NCBI GenBank assembly: GCA_963696405.1
Contig: CAVOJY010000002.1
Location: 62,001 to 126,000 of the forward strand
Length of the DNA: 64,000 nucleotides
DNA from: CAVOJY01 sp963696405
Lineage (GTDB): Bacteria; Chloroflexota; Limnocylindria; Limnocylindrales; CSP1-4
Reading direction: 5' to 3'
Each line of letters starts with the position of its first letter. Position 1 is the stretch's first letter. This document shows, piece by piece, positions 18,194-25,929 of the stretch. The notes under the pieces are model-generated. The model was not told the DNA's origin. It did no database searches and was given only the letters and a program-made list of their open reading frames with translations. The translations under genes were made by a program, and so were the position numbers.

Positions 18194-19017
18194 TGCACGA
18201 TCGTCCCGGCTGCGCCGCCGGCCATGGCCGAATCGGCCGTTTCGCCTGGCACGGCCCCGGTCATGAGCGCCACGATCCGCTCCCGATCGGCGGTCCTGGC
18301 GTCGTACGTGCCGACGTAGCGACCGAGCCGGAGAACCGTGATCCGGTCGGCGACCTCGAACACATCCACGAGGTTGTGGCTGATGATGACGACCCCGTGC
18401 CCCTCCTCGCGGAGGCGCTTCACAAGGTCCAGGACCTCCTTCGTCTGGGCCACACCGAGAGCGGCGGTGGGCTCGTCGAGGAGGACGACCTTGTTTTCCC
18501 AGAGGACCGAGCGAGCTACGGCGACCGCCTGCCGCTGTCCGCCCGAGAGCGAGGCGATGGGGGTCCGGACGCTCGGGATCTTGACCGAAAGGCGCCGGAG
18601 AACCTCGATCGAGCGGCGCTCCATGGAGACCTCGTCCATGAAGCCAAGCGGTCCACCCAGGCGGCCCGTCTCGCGACCGAGATACATGTTGCCGACCACG
18701 TCGAGGTTGTCGCAGAGCGCGAGATCCTGGTAGACGGTCGAGATCCCGAGGGCAGCCGAGTCCTTCGGGCCGTGGATGACGACCTCGCGACCCTCCCACC
18801 TGATGGTCCCCGAGTCGACGGGGTGGATGCCGGAGATGGCCTTGATGAGCGTGGATTTGCCGGCGCCATTGTCACCGACAAGGGCGACAACTTCGCCGGC
18901 GTAGACATCGAAGCGGACGTCGGTCAGGGCCTCGACCGCGCCGAACCGTTTGCTGATTCCGGTCAGCTCGAGAAGCGGCGTCCGCGCAGCGACCGCCATT
19001 TCACCCTCCCGCTCCAT
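18190..19017 (-). CDS. Sugar ABC transporter ATP-binding protein, single cassette
   Basis: Protein of 275 residues with one complete nucleotide-binding domain: Walker A GDNGAGKST, Q-loop in VYQDLALCDNL, signature LSGGQ and Walker B VVLLDEPTAAL, then a switch His in IISHNL. XylG, RbsA and MglA have two fused cassettes and about 500 residues; this half-size form resembles FrcA-type ATPases, so it should act as a homodimer. An in-frame ATG seven codons in (MAVAARTP) is an alternative start. It lies between the binding-protein and permease genes, 78 bp behind the former. Confidence 0.92.
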   Translation of the reverse strand: MEREGEMAVAARTPLLELTGISKRFGAVEALTDVRFDVYAGEVVALVGDNGAGKSTLIKAISGIHPVDSGTIRWEGREVVIHGPKDSAALGISTVYQDLALCDNLDVVGNMYLGRETGRLGGPLGFMDEVSMERRSIEVLRRLSVKIPSVRTPIASLSGGQRQAVAVARSVLWENKVVLLDEPTAALGVAQTKEVLDLVKRLREEGHGVVIISHNLVDVFEVADRITVLRLGRYVGTYDARTADRERIVALMTGAVPGETADSAMAGGAAGTIVQ

Positions 19018-19022
19018 GAAAG

Positions 19023-19056
19023 CGACAGCGGGGAGCGTTGCCGCTCCCCGCTGTCG
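19023..19056 (-). terminator. Intercistronic hairpin between binding-protein and ATPase genes
   Basis: A perfect 15-bp stem (19023-19037 with 19042-19056) and a TTGC loop lie between the binding-protein stop and the ATPase start. Such hairpins commonly cause partial termination or protect the upstream mRNA, giving more binding protein than transporter. Confidence 0.75.
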
Positions 19057-19095
19057 AGGTTACCGGATCGGAGTACCTGGTGGTACCCCCTTGTG

Positions 19096-20247
19096 TTACT
19101 GGATGCCGTACTTCGTGCAGGCCGCCGTCAAGTCCGGGTCGACCTTCGAGTCACAGATCTTTGCGACCGTGTCGGCTCCGTAGAACTCGTCCGCGACGAC
19201 CGTGTCCTTGACCGACTTGGTGCCGGCGACGGACCCGTCCGCGGTGACCGCGTACGGGACCAGGAGCACCGACGGCACGTCGATGGTGCCGTTGTTGACC
19301 TTGCTGTTGACGAGACTCGCCGATGGCTGCTCGCCCTTCGCGAGCGCGCAGGCGAGCTCTGCGGCAGCCTCGGCCTGCGGCTGGATCGCCTTGTAGACGG
19401 TCATGTACTGCTGACCGAGGAGGATCCGCTGGATGGCCGCGAGCTCGGCGTCCTGGCCGGTGCTCGGGACCGTCGAGGGATCGATACCCGCCGCCTTCAT
19501 GGCCGCCTGGGCGCCGCCCGACGTTCCGTCATTGGCCGCGTAGAGGCCCTGGAAGCCGGTCTTGCCGAGCGCGGCGATGAACTGCTCCATGAGCTGCTGG
19601 GCTTCTTGCGGGAGCCAGTTCGCCGCGGCGTCTTCCTTGACGATCTCGACCTTCCCGTCAAGGATGCTGTGGGCGCCCTTCTTGAACAGGGTCGCGTTGT
19701 TGTCCTTCGGTGAGCCATTGATCATGACGATCTTGGGCATCGTGAGCCCCATCGCCGTGAGCTTGTCGAGGAGCGCCTGGCCCTGCAGCTGGCCGACCTT
19801 CTCGTTGTCGAACGAGATGTAGTAGTCGGGCTTCGAGCCCGGCGTCGTGATCAGGCGGTCGTAGCTGATGGTCGGTATGCCCTTGGCCTTGGCGGCGTCG
19901 CTCATCACGCCGGCGGACGGGCTGTCCACCGGGTCGAGAACGAGCACCTTGGCCCCCTGACTGATCGCGGCCTCGGCCTGCTGCTGCTGCTGGTCGGCCT
20001 TCTCGTTCGCGTTGCTGTAGATGATCTCCCAGCCGGGGCAGATCTCCTTGAACTTCGCCTCGAAGAACGGCTTGTCTGCTGCCTCGTAGCGAGTGGTCGT
20101 CTGCTCCGGGAGGAGCAGAGCGATCTTCCCGCCTGCGGCCGCGCTCGGGGCGGCGCTCGGGGCGGTGGTCGCGGCACTGCTGCACGCCCCGGCGAGAATG
20201 ACGACGGCCAACATGACCGCCGGCAGCGCGAGAATACGGAGCTTCAT
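19096..20247 (-). CDS. Sugar ABC transporter substrate-binding lipoprotein (XylF-like)
   Basis: Protein of 383 residues. A lipoprotein signal ends in LAGAC, making Cys22 the lipidated residue, followed by an Ala/Ser/Pro linker. The mature part is a periplasmic-binding-protein type 1 fold: ANEKADQQQQQAEAAISQGAKVLVLDPVD, DRLITTPGSKPDYYISFDNEKVG, and YAANDGTSGGA. The FDNEKVG block is characteristic of xylose-binding proteins. It captures sugar outside the membrane and delivers it to the downstream permease/ATPase. A strong GGAGG precedes the ATG. It is the first gene of the operon. Confidence 0.93.
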   Translation of the reverse strand: MKLRILALPAVMLAVVILAGACSSAATTAPSAAPSAAAGGKIALLLPEQTTTRYEAADKPFFEAKFKEICPGWEIIYSNANEKADQQQQQAEAAISQGAKVLVLDPVDSPSAGVMSDAAKAKGIPTISYDRLITTPGSKPDYYISFDNEKVGQLQGQALLDKLTAMGLTMPKIVMINGSPKDNNATLFKKGAHSILDGKVEIVKEDAAANWLPQEAQQLMEQFIAALGKTGFQGLYAANDGTSGGAQAAMKAAGIDPSTVPSTGQDAELAAIQRILLGQQYMTVYKAIQPQAEAAAELACALAKGEQPSASLVNSKVNNGTIDVPSVLLVPYAVTADGSVAGTKSVKDTVVADEFYGADTVAKICDSKVDPDLTAACTKYGIQ

Positions 20248-20447
20248 GGGTTCCTCCTACGTTCCCTGATACCCGGAAACCGGCCGAGCATACCACCGGC
20301 CCGTGCCAAGGCAAAGCGCCGCCAGATCATGCGCGGACGAGCCTGTCTAGGGCCGAATGGCCGAGTAGATGCCGGGCCTTGTGGAGGGTGGTGCGCCAAG
20401 TCGGCGGCGGTGCCTCGCGTCGGCTGGGAGCAGCCTGAGCCGGTGCG

Positions 20448-22208
20448 CTACGAGCCGGACCGCGAGCCGCTCCAGGCGTGGTGCGGGACGGGCTGGGCAG
20501 GCCGGTACGGTACGTACGCGGGGTACCACATGGCGGATTCCACGGCGGCCGCCACGCGGTCCTCGTGGATGGCCCGGCCCACGCCGCAATCGCGCGCCTC
20601 GCAGACCACGCGCATGGCGATGTAGCGCGAGACTTCCCGCAGTTCCGAGACGGCCGGGTAGAGCGCCCCCTTGGCCAGCCGGTCGGCCGACACCGAACCG
20701 GCGAGCATGCGGGCGGCCACGAGGAACATCTCGTCGGTGATCATGCGGGCATCGCCGACCATTGCCCCCAGGCCAACGCCGGGGAAGATGAAGACGTTGT
20801 TGGCCTGCCCGATCAGGTGGCTTCGGCCGCCGAAGTCGACCGGCTCGAAGGGGCTGCCGGTGGCCACCACCGCCCGGCCGTCGGACCAGCGGATGATGTC
20901 GGCCGGGACGGCCTCCGACTTGGAGGTCGGGTTGGAGAGCGGCATGACGATCGGGATCCGCGCGTGGCGCGTCATCTCCCGGATGACCGGCTCGGTGAAG
21001 GAACCGGGCGTGCCGCTCGTGCCGATGAGCATGGTGGGTCCCACGCGCGTGACCACGGCCTGGAGATCCCACGGGCCATCGCCGATGAAGCCGTAGGACT
21101 CCATGACGTCGGCCGGGAGGGCCAACTCGCGCTTGTCCTCGTCGAGCGGGGTTCGGCCCTCGTGGACCAGCCCGTGAGAGTCAAGCATGACGATGGCGCG
21201 GCGGACGACCCGCGGGTCGGCGCCCTCCCGCTCGAGCGCGGCCCGGACGAGCCTGGCGATCCCGATGCCCGCGGCACCGGCCCCGAGGAAGACAAGGCGC
21301 TGGGCGGACAGGGGTTCCTCGAGCAGCCGCATGGCCGCGAGCAGGCCGGCCAGCACCACCCCCGCGGTGCCCTGGATGTCGTCGTTGAAGCTGGTGACGC
21401 GCCCCCGGTAGCGGTCGAGGATGCGGATGGCGTTGTGCTGCTTGAAGTCCTCCCACTGCAGGACCGCGTGGGGGAAGACCTCCACCACCGCTTCCACGAA
21501 CTCCTCGAGAAAGTCGTCGTATGGCTCGCCGCGCAGTCGCGGCTTGCGGTAGCCCACGTAGAGGGGATCGGCCAGGAGCTCCTGGTTGTCGGTGCCCACG
21601 TCGAGGGAGACCGGGAGGGTGATCGCGGGATAGATGCCCGCGCCGCCGGTGTAGAGGGCCAGCTTGCCGATGGGGATTCCCATGCCCCCCGCGCCCTGGT
21701 CGCCAAGGCCCAGGATGCGTTCGTTGTCGGTGGCCACGATGAGGCGGACGTCGACGTTGCGGGCGTTGCGCAGAAGTTCGGGCATGCGCCCGCTGTCTTC
21801 GGGCGTGACCCAGAGACCTCGCGCCCGGCGCATGACGTGGCTGAACTGCTGGCAGGCCCGTCCCACCGTGGGGGTGTAGACGATCGGCAGGAACTCCTCG
21901 AGGTTCTCCACGAGCAGCCGGTAGTAGAGCGTCTCGTTGCGATCCTGGAGGGCCACGAGGCCGATGTACTTCTCGAGGTCGTCGCTCTTGCGGCGGACGT
22001 GCTCGAGCTCCAGGGCCACCTGCTCCTCGATGGTCGCGACCCGGGGCGGGAGGAGGCCGCGCAACCCGAAGAGGTCGCGCTCCTGCTCGGAGAAGGCACG
22101 GTCCTTGTTGAGGAGGGGCTGCTCGAGCATGTCTGCGCCACGGTAGGCGACCTCGAGGAAGCCTTCGCCGTCGAGCGATGCGGCGACGCCGCGACTGAGT
22201 GGGCTCAT
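20448..22208 (-). CDS. NAD-dependent malic enzyme
   Basis: Protein of 586 residues, the normal length for the large MaeA/SfcA-type enzymes. It oxidatively decarboxylates malate to pyruvate. The N-terminal domain shows YYRLLVENLEEFLPIVYTPTVG near residue 100, the dinucleotide region VFLGAGAAGIG near residue 305, and the metal-binding FNDDIQGTAGV. The C-terminal MPLSNPTSKSEA and NNVFIFPGVGLG blocks are also present. The ATG has GGAG 8 nt upstream. It is a single gene, with the sugar-transport operon starting 200 bp further on; no terminator could be recognised in between. Confidence 0.95.
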   Translation of the reverse strand: MSPLSRGVAASLDGEGFLEVAYRGADMLEQPLLNKDRAFSEQERDLFGLRGLLPPRVATIEEQVALELEHVRRKSDDLEKYIGLVALQDRNETLYYRLLVENLEEFLPIVYTPTVGRACQQFSHVMRRARGLWVTPEDSGRMPELLRNARNVDVRLIVATDNERILGLGDQGAGGMGIPIGKLALYTGGAGIYPAITLPVSLDVGTDNQELLADPLYVGYRKPRLRGEPYDDFLEEFVEAVVEVFPHAVLQWEDFKQHNAIRILDRYRGRVTSFNDDIQGTAGVVLAGLLAAMRLLEEPLSAQRLVFLGAGAAGIGIARLVRAALEREGADPRVVRRAIVMLDSHGLVHEGRTPLDEDKRELALPADVMESYGFIGDGPWDLQAVVTRVGPTMLIGTSGTPGSFTEPVIREMTRHARIPIVMPLSNPTSKSEAVPADIIRWSDGRAVVATGSPFEPVDFGGRSHLIGQANNVFIFPGVGLGAMVGDARMITDEMFLVAARMLAGSVSADRLAKGALYPAVSELREVSRYIAMRVVCEARDCGVGRAIHEDRVAAAVESAMWYPAYVPYRPAQPVPHHAWSGSRSGS

Positions 22209-22318
22209 GCGTTGCTCCTGTTCTGGGGACCACCGCGAGTCTACGCTCCGTCGTCTCAGCCGCGGTGCCCGGTGCCGGTGCCCGGGGTCGGTGCCCGGGG
22301 GACCCGGACCCGACGTGC

Positions 22319-22324
22319 TAGCCT
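22319..22324 (+). promoter_or_regulatory. -10 box TAGCCT, near-leaderless promoter
   Basis: TAGCCT ends 9 nt before the ATG at 22334, which lacks a ribosome-binding site. Confidence 0.45.
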
Positions 22325-22333
22325 CGGGAAGCC

Positions 22334-23254
22334 ATGCGAGACCGGTACACCGTGCTGGTCGAGATCGACGGCGCCGGGATCGTGCGGCCGCTCGTTTCTA
22401 TCGAGGGCGCCGATGGACCGCCGGGCCAGGAGACAGGCGAGCCCGCGGGAGGCACCGGTTCTACCGCCACGGTCGAAGTCGCACCCGCGCAGGCCCCCAG
22501 TGCGGCGGAGCATGCCGAGCTTCTCCGCCGGGCATGCCGGGTCGCGCGGGAGCGGGCAGGGGAGGGTACCTGGGAGGTCCGGGCCGCCTCCGGTCCCGCG
22601 GGCACCGACGCGGTCGTACTCGGTCACCCTCGTCCTGCCGCCGTGCTCCTCGCGGCGCTGGCGCTGGGACGGGCGCCGGGCAGCCGGCCCGACCAGGGGC
22701 CTTCGCCGTCCGTGCGGCCACCGCTGGTTGCTCTTCGGGTTTCCGCGCCGGGGGTCGCCGAGATCTTCGCGGTCGGGACCTCGGCCGGCGAGGCGCTGCG
22801 GCGCGCGCTTGAGCTGGCCTCGGCCGGCGGGAGCGGTTCCGGCGGTGGCGTCGGAGCGGGCGCGGAGGACCCGGCGTGGGCGCCGACGGTCGCCTACCTC
22901 GCGCCGCGGCTCCTCGTCCTGCGGCCCCTCGAACCGCCTGGCCGATCGCTGGCCGGTCTCAGGCGCGAGGACCTCGTGGGCGAGGTCTTCGTCGGCAGCG
23001 ACGGTCTTGTCTGTGCGACACGGGCGAACGCGGAGCGTGCCGCCCGGCCGATCGTCCTTCGCCGCTTCCTCGCACCAGGCCGGTTCCGGCTGCCGCGGAC
23101 GGCCGCGCTGCTCCGGCGGGGCGTCAATGTCGAGGAGATCGGGCAGGCGACGGGGATGGCGCCGTGGCTGCTCGGGGAGCTGGCGTCGCTTGCCGGCGCG
23201 GACCCGGGCGAGGGTGACGGGACATCCATCCGGCGCTCACCGGCGAACCGGTAG
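22334..23254 (+). CDS. Hypothetical protein, Ala/Gly-rich, cytosolic
   Basis: Protein of 306 residues, family not recognised. There is no signal peptide or membrane helix. Two Gly/Ser/Ala-rich linkers (about residues 35-55 and 155-175) divide it into three blocks. The last block (about 195-295) is best ordered, with strands (YLAPRLLVLRPLE, GEVFVGSDGLVCATR) and a helical end containing RRGVNVEEIGQATGMAPWLLGELA, which looks like a helix-turn-helix of the MerR-like or sigma-4-like kind, though this is only a visual impression. It precedes a two-helix membrane protein by 2 bp and is probably co-transcribed. Confidence 0.65.
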   Translation: MRDRYTVLVEIDGAGIVRPLVSIEGADGPPGQETGEPAGGTGSTATVEVAPAQAPSAAEHAELLRRACRVARERAGEGTWEVRAASGPAGTDAVVLGHPRPAAVLLAALALGRAPGSRPDQGPSPSVRPPLVALRVSAPGVAEIFAVGTSAGEALRRALELASAGGSGSGGGVGAGAEDPAWAPTVAYLAPRLLVLRPLEPPGRSLAGLRREDLVGEVFVGSDGLVCATRANAERAARPIVLRRFLAPGRFRLPRTAALLRRGVNVEEIGQATGMAPWLLGELASLAGADPGEGDGTSIRRSPANR

Positions 23255-23256
23255 TC

Positions 23257-23710
23257 GTGATACCCGCAACTCCTCTTCTCCTGATCGAGGCGGCTCCCGC
23301 CGGCCCGGCCGCAACGGACGGGACGATCCCCGGACCCTCCTACGTGCCCGGCGCCTGCAACATCGGGCGCGAGGAGATCGCCCGGCGCCGTACGGCGGCC
23401 GTGGCGGGCCTGCTCGCGACCACCGGCTTCGCCGCCGTCCTGCTCGTCACCGGCGCCCCGGACGCACTGCGCCTTCTCGTGGCCGTTCCGGCCGCGGGGA
23501 CCACGATCGCCGCGCTCCAGGTCAGGAACCGGTTCTGCGTGGCGTATGCCGCGCAGGGCGTGTACAACGTTGCCGGCAAGGCCGGGGAGATCACCCAAGT
23601 CGCCGATCACGATGCCCTCCGGCGCGACCGTCTCCGGGCCGCCCGGATGAGCCTGGCCGGCGTCGCGGCCGGCCTGGCAGCCGCCCTCGCTCCTCATCCT
23701 GCTCCCCTGA
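23257..23710 (+). CDS. Conserved two-helix membrane protein (YVPGACNIG motif), probably frameshifted at the end
   Basis: From GTG 23257 the product has an N-terminal SYVPGACNIGREEIARRR block, a first hydrophobic hairpin (GLLATTGFAAVLLV, LLVAVPAAGTTIAAL), then CVAYAAQGVYN and a last hydrophobic region after MSLAG. In the frame as written, translation continues through antisense of the ArsR gene to 24297. Moving one base forward near 23685-23690 gives LLILLP and a TGA at 23708-23710, completing the membrane helix naturally. I therefore place the true end at 23710. Small proteins with a CNIG block of this type occur in related genomes without assigned function (from memory, not checked). Confidence 0.6.
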
Positions 23711-23768
23711 GGAGCGGCGCCCGGCCCCTGGTCCGGCCCCCGTCGACGGCCGGACCCCGGTCTGCTGT

Positions 23769-24059
23769 CTACCGGGCCGATTTGGCCGGCCTCCGCTCGA
23801 GCGCATGCTGGCGCCCCGCAATCGCCTCGCCGACGGCGACGAGGGCATGGCCCACGGCCACGCGGACACGGGGTGCGGGGTGCGTCCGGGTTCCCGGGTC
23901 GGGGTTCTTCACCAGGCGGGAGCTGTCGGCCTCGCGCCGGTACTCGGCATGCTGCGCATGGGCGCTCGAGAGACAGAGGGCCACGGCCCCGGTGCTGGCG
24001 GCCTTCCCGCGCGGCTGGCTCGGGAAGACGCCGAAGTCAACCTTCTGCATGTTAGTCAT
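23769..24059 (-). CDS. Small hypothetical protein downstream of ArsR gene
   Basis: Protein of 96 residues, family not recognised. GGGGAG lies 8-9 nt before the ATG at 24059, and the product ends with an amphipathic helix (VGHALVAVGEAIAGRQ) and a basic tail, like many small proteins of unknown role. Its start codon lies inside a GTTAG-N8-CTAAC palindrome identical in arms and spacing to the one in the ArsR promoter. It is 62 bp behind the ArsR stop and likely belongs to the same regulon. Composition in the middle is Arg/His/Pro-rich and less convincing. Confidence 0.55.
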   Translation of the reverse strand: MTNMQKVDFGVFPSQPRGKAASTGAVALCLSSAHAQHAEYRREADSSRLVKNPDPGTRTHPAPRVRVAVGHALVAVGEAIAGRQHALERRPAKSAR

Positions 24060-24068
24060 CTCTCTAAC
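24051..24068 (-). promoter_or_regulatory. ArsR-type operator over the start codon of the small gene
   Basis: GTTAG (24051-24055), eight bases, CTAAC (24064-24068). Same arms and spacing as the site in the arsR promoter at 25284-25303, and it covers the ATG at 24057-24059. Confidence 0.6.
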
Positions 24069-24121
24069 TCCCCGTCGCGATCGATCCGTGGGTGGGTTCC
24101 GCTGGGTCCGCTCTGCCTGGT

Positions 24122-25240
24122 CTAGCCGAGGAAGCTCCCGATCTCCGTCGAGACGTCTTCCAGCCGCTGGCGGCGGAGCGAGTAGTAGGTCAGGTTGCCC
24201 TGGTCGGTCACCGACACGAGCCCCGCGGCACGGAGCTGCGCCATGTGATGGGAGATCGTGGGCTTCGAGTAGCCGAGCGCCTCGGCGATCTCGGTGAGGT
24301 ACATGTCGCGGTCGACGAGCAGCTTGAGGATCCTCAGTCGCGACTCGTCTCCGAGCGTGCGATAGAGCCGGATCATCGCGGCCGAGGGAGCCTGCCGATC
24401 GCGCTCCTCGATCGCGGCGTCCGCGACCGGGTAACAGAAGAGGCGCCAGTCTGGGCCGCCATGCACCCAGTTGAAGGGCCGCGAGAAGTAGCTCGGGGCG
24501 AGGATCACGCGACGCACCGCGGTGTCAGGCACGAAGCGGATCCCCCCGGTGACCCGTTCGATGAGGTCGCCCGGCTCGAGCCTCCCGCTTTCTGCTCGAC
24601 GCGCCGCAACATCGCGCTCGATGATGCTGGTCACCCGCTCCTCGACCTTGGCGAACGAGAGGCGCCAGGCTCGCACCGCGGTTCGCAGCTGCTCGATGCC
24701 GCGCTCGGGGTCGCGAAGGAGAGCGATGGCCGCGGTCGCCCAGGCCGCCCCCGCCAGTCGCTCGAGCTCGCGGGCCGCCTCGCGGTCACCCGCGGCGGCT
24801 TTCTCCATGAGCTCTGCCTCCTCGTCCCCGCCCCCCTTGTGGGTCAGGCACTCAACGATCATCGAGGCTGGCGCGGCATCCACGGCCGTCACGACGTCGT
24901 CGGCGGTGCGGAGGTCCGGCCTGGCGACGACAAGGCCGGTGAGCAGTCCAGCCATGCCCTCGCTCTCAAACGTGCCCACCCAGGGCAGCTCGCCGGGGGC
25001 AGGTCGCAGGGGTTCCCGGGCCTCGCGAAGCCAGGACTGGTCCGACTGCGCGATCTCGCCGAAATCCTCCCCGCCGACGGCGAGGCTGATGACGAAGTCG
25101 TACGCTGGGCGCGGGTCGAAGCTGACCGTGTACCGGGCGGGGACGCCGGTCTGGCCGCGGACGAGCGAGCGAACCGTCGCCGGCACCTGGGCCGTGTGGC
25201 GAGTCCTGTGCCGGGTCGGGGTGGTGCTGGTCCGGGCCAT
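24122..25240 (-). CDS. ArsR-family transcriptional regulator with large N-terminal domain
   Basis: Protein of 372 residues, long for ArsR. The winged helix is at the C-terminus (about 285-372): LYRTLGDESRLRILKLLVDRDMYLTEIAEALGYSKPTISHHMAQLRAAGLV, with the recognition helix KPTISHHMAQLRAAG. The first 280 residues form a DUF5937-like sensor region (SFDPRPAYDFVISLAV at the start, later FVPDTAVRRVILAPSYFSRPF). No metal-binding cysteine cluster is present, so it is not an arsenic sensor in the classical sense. The promoter has the operator embedded over its -10 box, which predicts autorepression. The adjacent small gene carries a second copy of the site. Confidence 0.87.
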   Translation of the reverse strand: MARTSTTPTRHRTRHTAQVPATVRSLVRGQTGVPARYTVSFDPRPAYDFVISLAVGGEDFGEIAQSDQSWLREAREPLRPAPGELPWVGTFESEGMAGLLTGLVVARPDLRTADDVVTAVDAAPASMIVECLTHKGGGDEEAELMEKAAAGDREAARELERLAGAAWATAAIALLRDPERGIEQLRTAVRAWRLSFAKVEERVTSIIERDVAARRAESGRLEPGDLIERVTGGIRFVPDTAVRRVILAPSYFSRPFNWVHGGPDWRLFCYPVADAAIEERDRQAPSAAMIRLYRTLGDESRLRILKLLVDRDMYLTEIAEALGYSKPTISHHMAQLRAAGLVSVTDQGNLTYYSLRRQRLEDVSTEIGSFLG

Positions 25241-25283
25241 CAGTGGGTCCCTCTTCGCTGATGATCTATGTCTGCCGCTCTCT

Positions 25284-25303
25284 TGTTAGACGATAAGCTA
25301 ACA
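25284..25303 (-). promoter_or_regulatory. ArsR operator palindrome
   Basis: TGTTAG and CTAACA arms separated by 8 bases, covering the -10 box of the arsR promoter. Confidence 0.7.
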
Positions 25304-25323
25304 CGAGGTCCCGGTCCTGTCAA
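25295..25323 (-). promoter_or_regulatory. arsR promoter (TTGACA-17-TAGCTT)
   Basis: On the minus strand a perfect TTGACA (25323-25318), 17-bp spacer and TAGCTT (25300-25295), about 55 nt ahead of the ATG at 25240. This is the best sigma-70-type promoter in the window. Confidence 0.75.
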
Positions 25324-25868
25324 GACCCTCTACTGGGCTCGGCACCTCCGTTACGCATCGATCCCTGGCGGGACGAGGAACCGGACGAGGAACCGATCCG
25401 GGAACCGGACGACGGTGATGCCGCCCGCGACCGACCCGGGGCCCGCGCTGCCCAGCGGAGGGGGATCGACCCGGTCATACGCAAGCCCCCGTGGCCCTGG
25501 CCGGGAGCGACCCGGCTGGACCACCGACCAGGCATCCCCGACCCTGACCCGATGTCCCGGCCCGAGCGTGAGTCGGGATACCGGGGCGGGCCCTGGGCGC
25601 CCCAGGCTTGTGCTGACCACCGCCGGGGGCGGCCAACGCTACGGGGATTTGCCTGCGACATGAAAGGCCGGCACCGCAACGCCGATGCGCCGCGCCGCCG
25701 ATGGCAACCCCGGGCCACACCCGGCCCACGCCCGGCCACGCCGGTGGGCTGGCACCAGGGGCCCACGCTCCCAGGCCCGGCGTGACGGATGTACCTGGAC
25801 AGGACGGACCCTCCGGCAGACCTTGCGGCCGCGGAGGACGGCGTCGGAAGCAGGTGGCAGAATGCAAT
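25324..25868. other. Intergenic stretch, no gene recognised
   Basis: Over 500 bp between the arsR promoter and the M16 peptidase leader. Frames on both strands are Arg/Gly/Pro-rich and lack family features or ribosome sites. Short imperfect repeats are seen (GACGAGGAACCG twice near 25373-25400, and CCCGGCCAC/CCCGGCCCAC runs near 25715-25740). No RNA gene or terminator could be identified. Confidence 0.5.
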
Positions 25869-25893
25869 CGGCCCCGGCGACGAGCCGGGGCCG
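25869..25893 (+). promoter_or_regulatory. Hairpin in leader of M16 peptidase gene
   Basis: A perfect 10-bp stem (25869-25878 with 25884-25893) with a GACGA loop lies 36 nt upstream of the ATG. It could stabilise the mRNA or attenuate it. Confidence 0.5.
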
Positions 25894-25929
25894 CGCCCAT
25901 CCGATCTGTCACCACCATCCGGAGGCCCC

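Noticed and set aside
20478..24125. Long plus-strand frame over malic enzyme and following genes
   Set aside because: It is antisense to malic enzyme for most of its length and has no domain or coherent composition.
25475..25918. Arg/Pro/Gly-rich minus-strand frame in front of the M16 gene
   Set aside because: No ribosome site, no recognisable feature, and typical of non-coding G+C-rich DNA.
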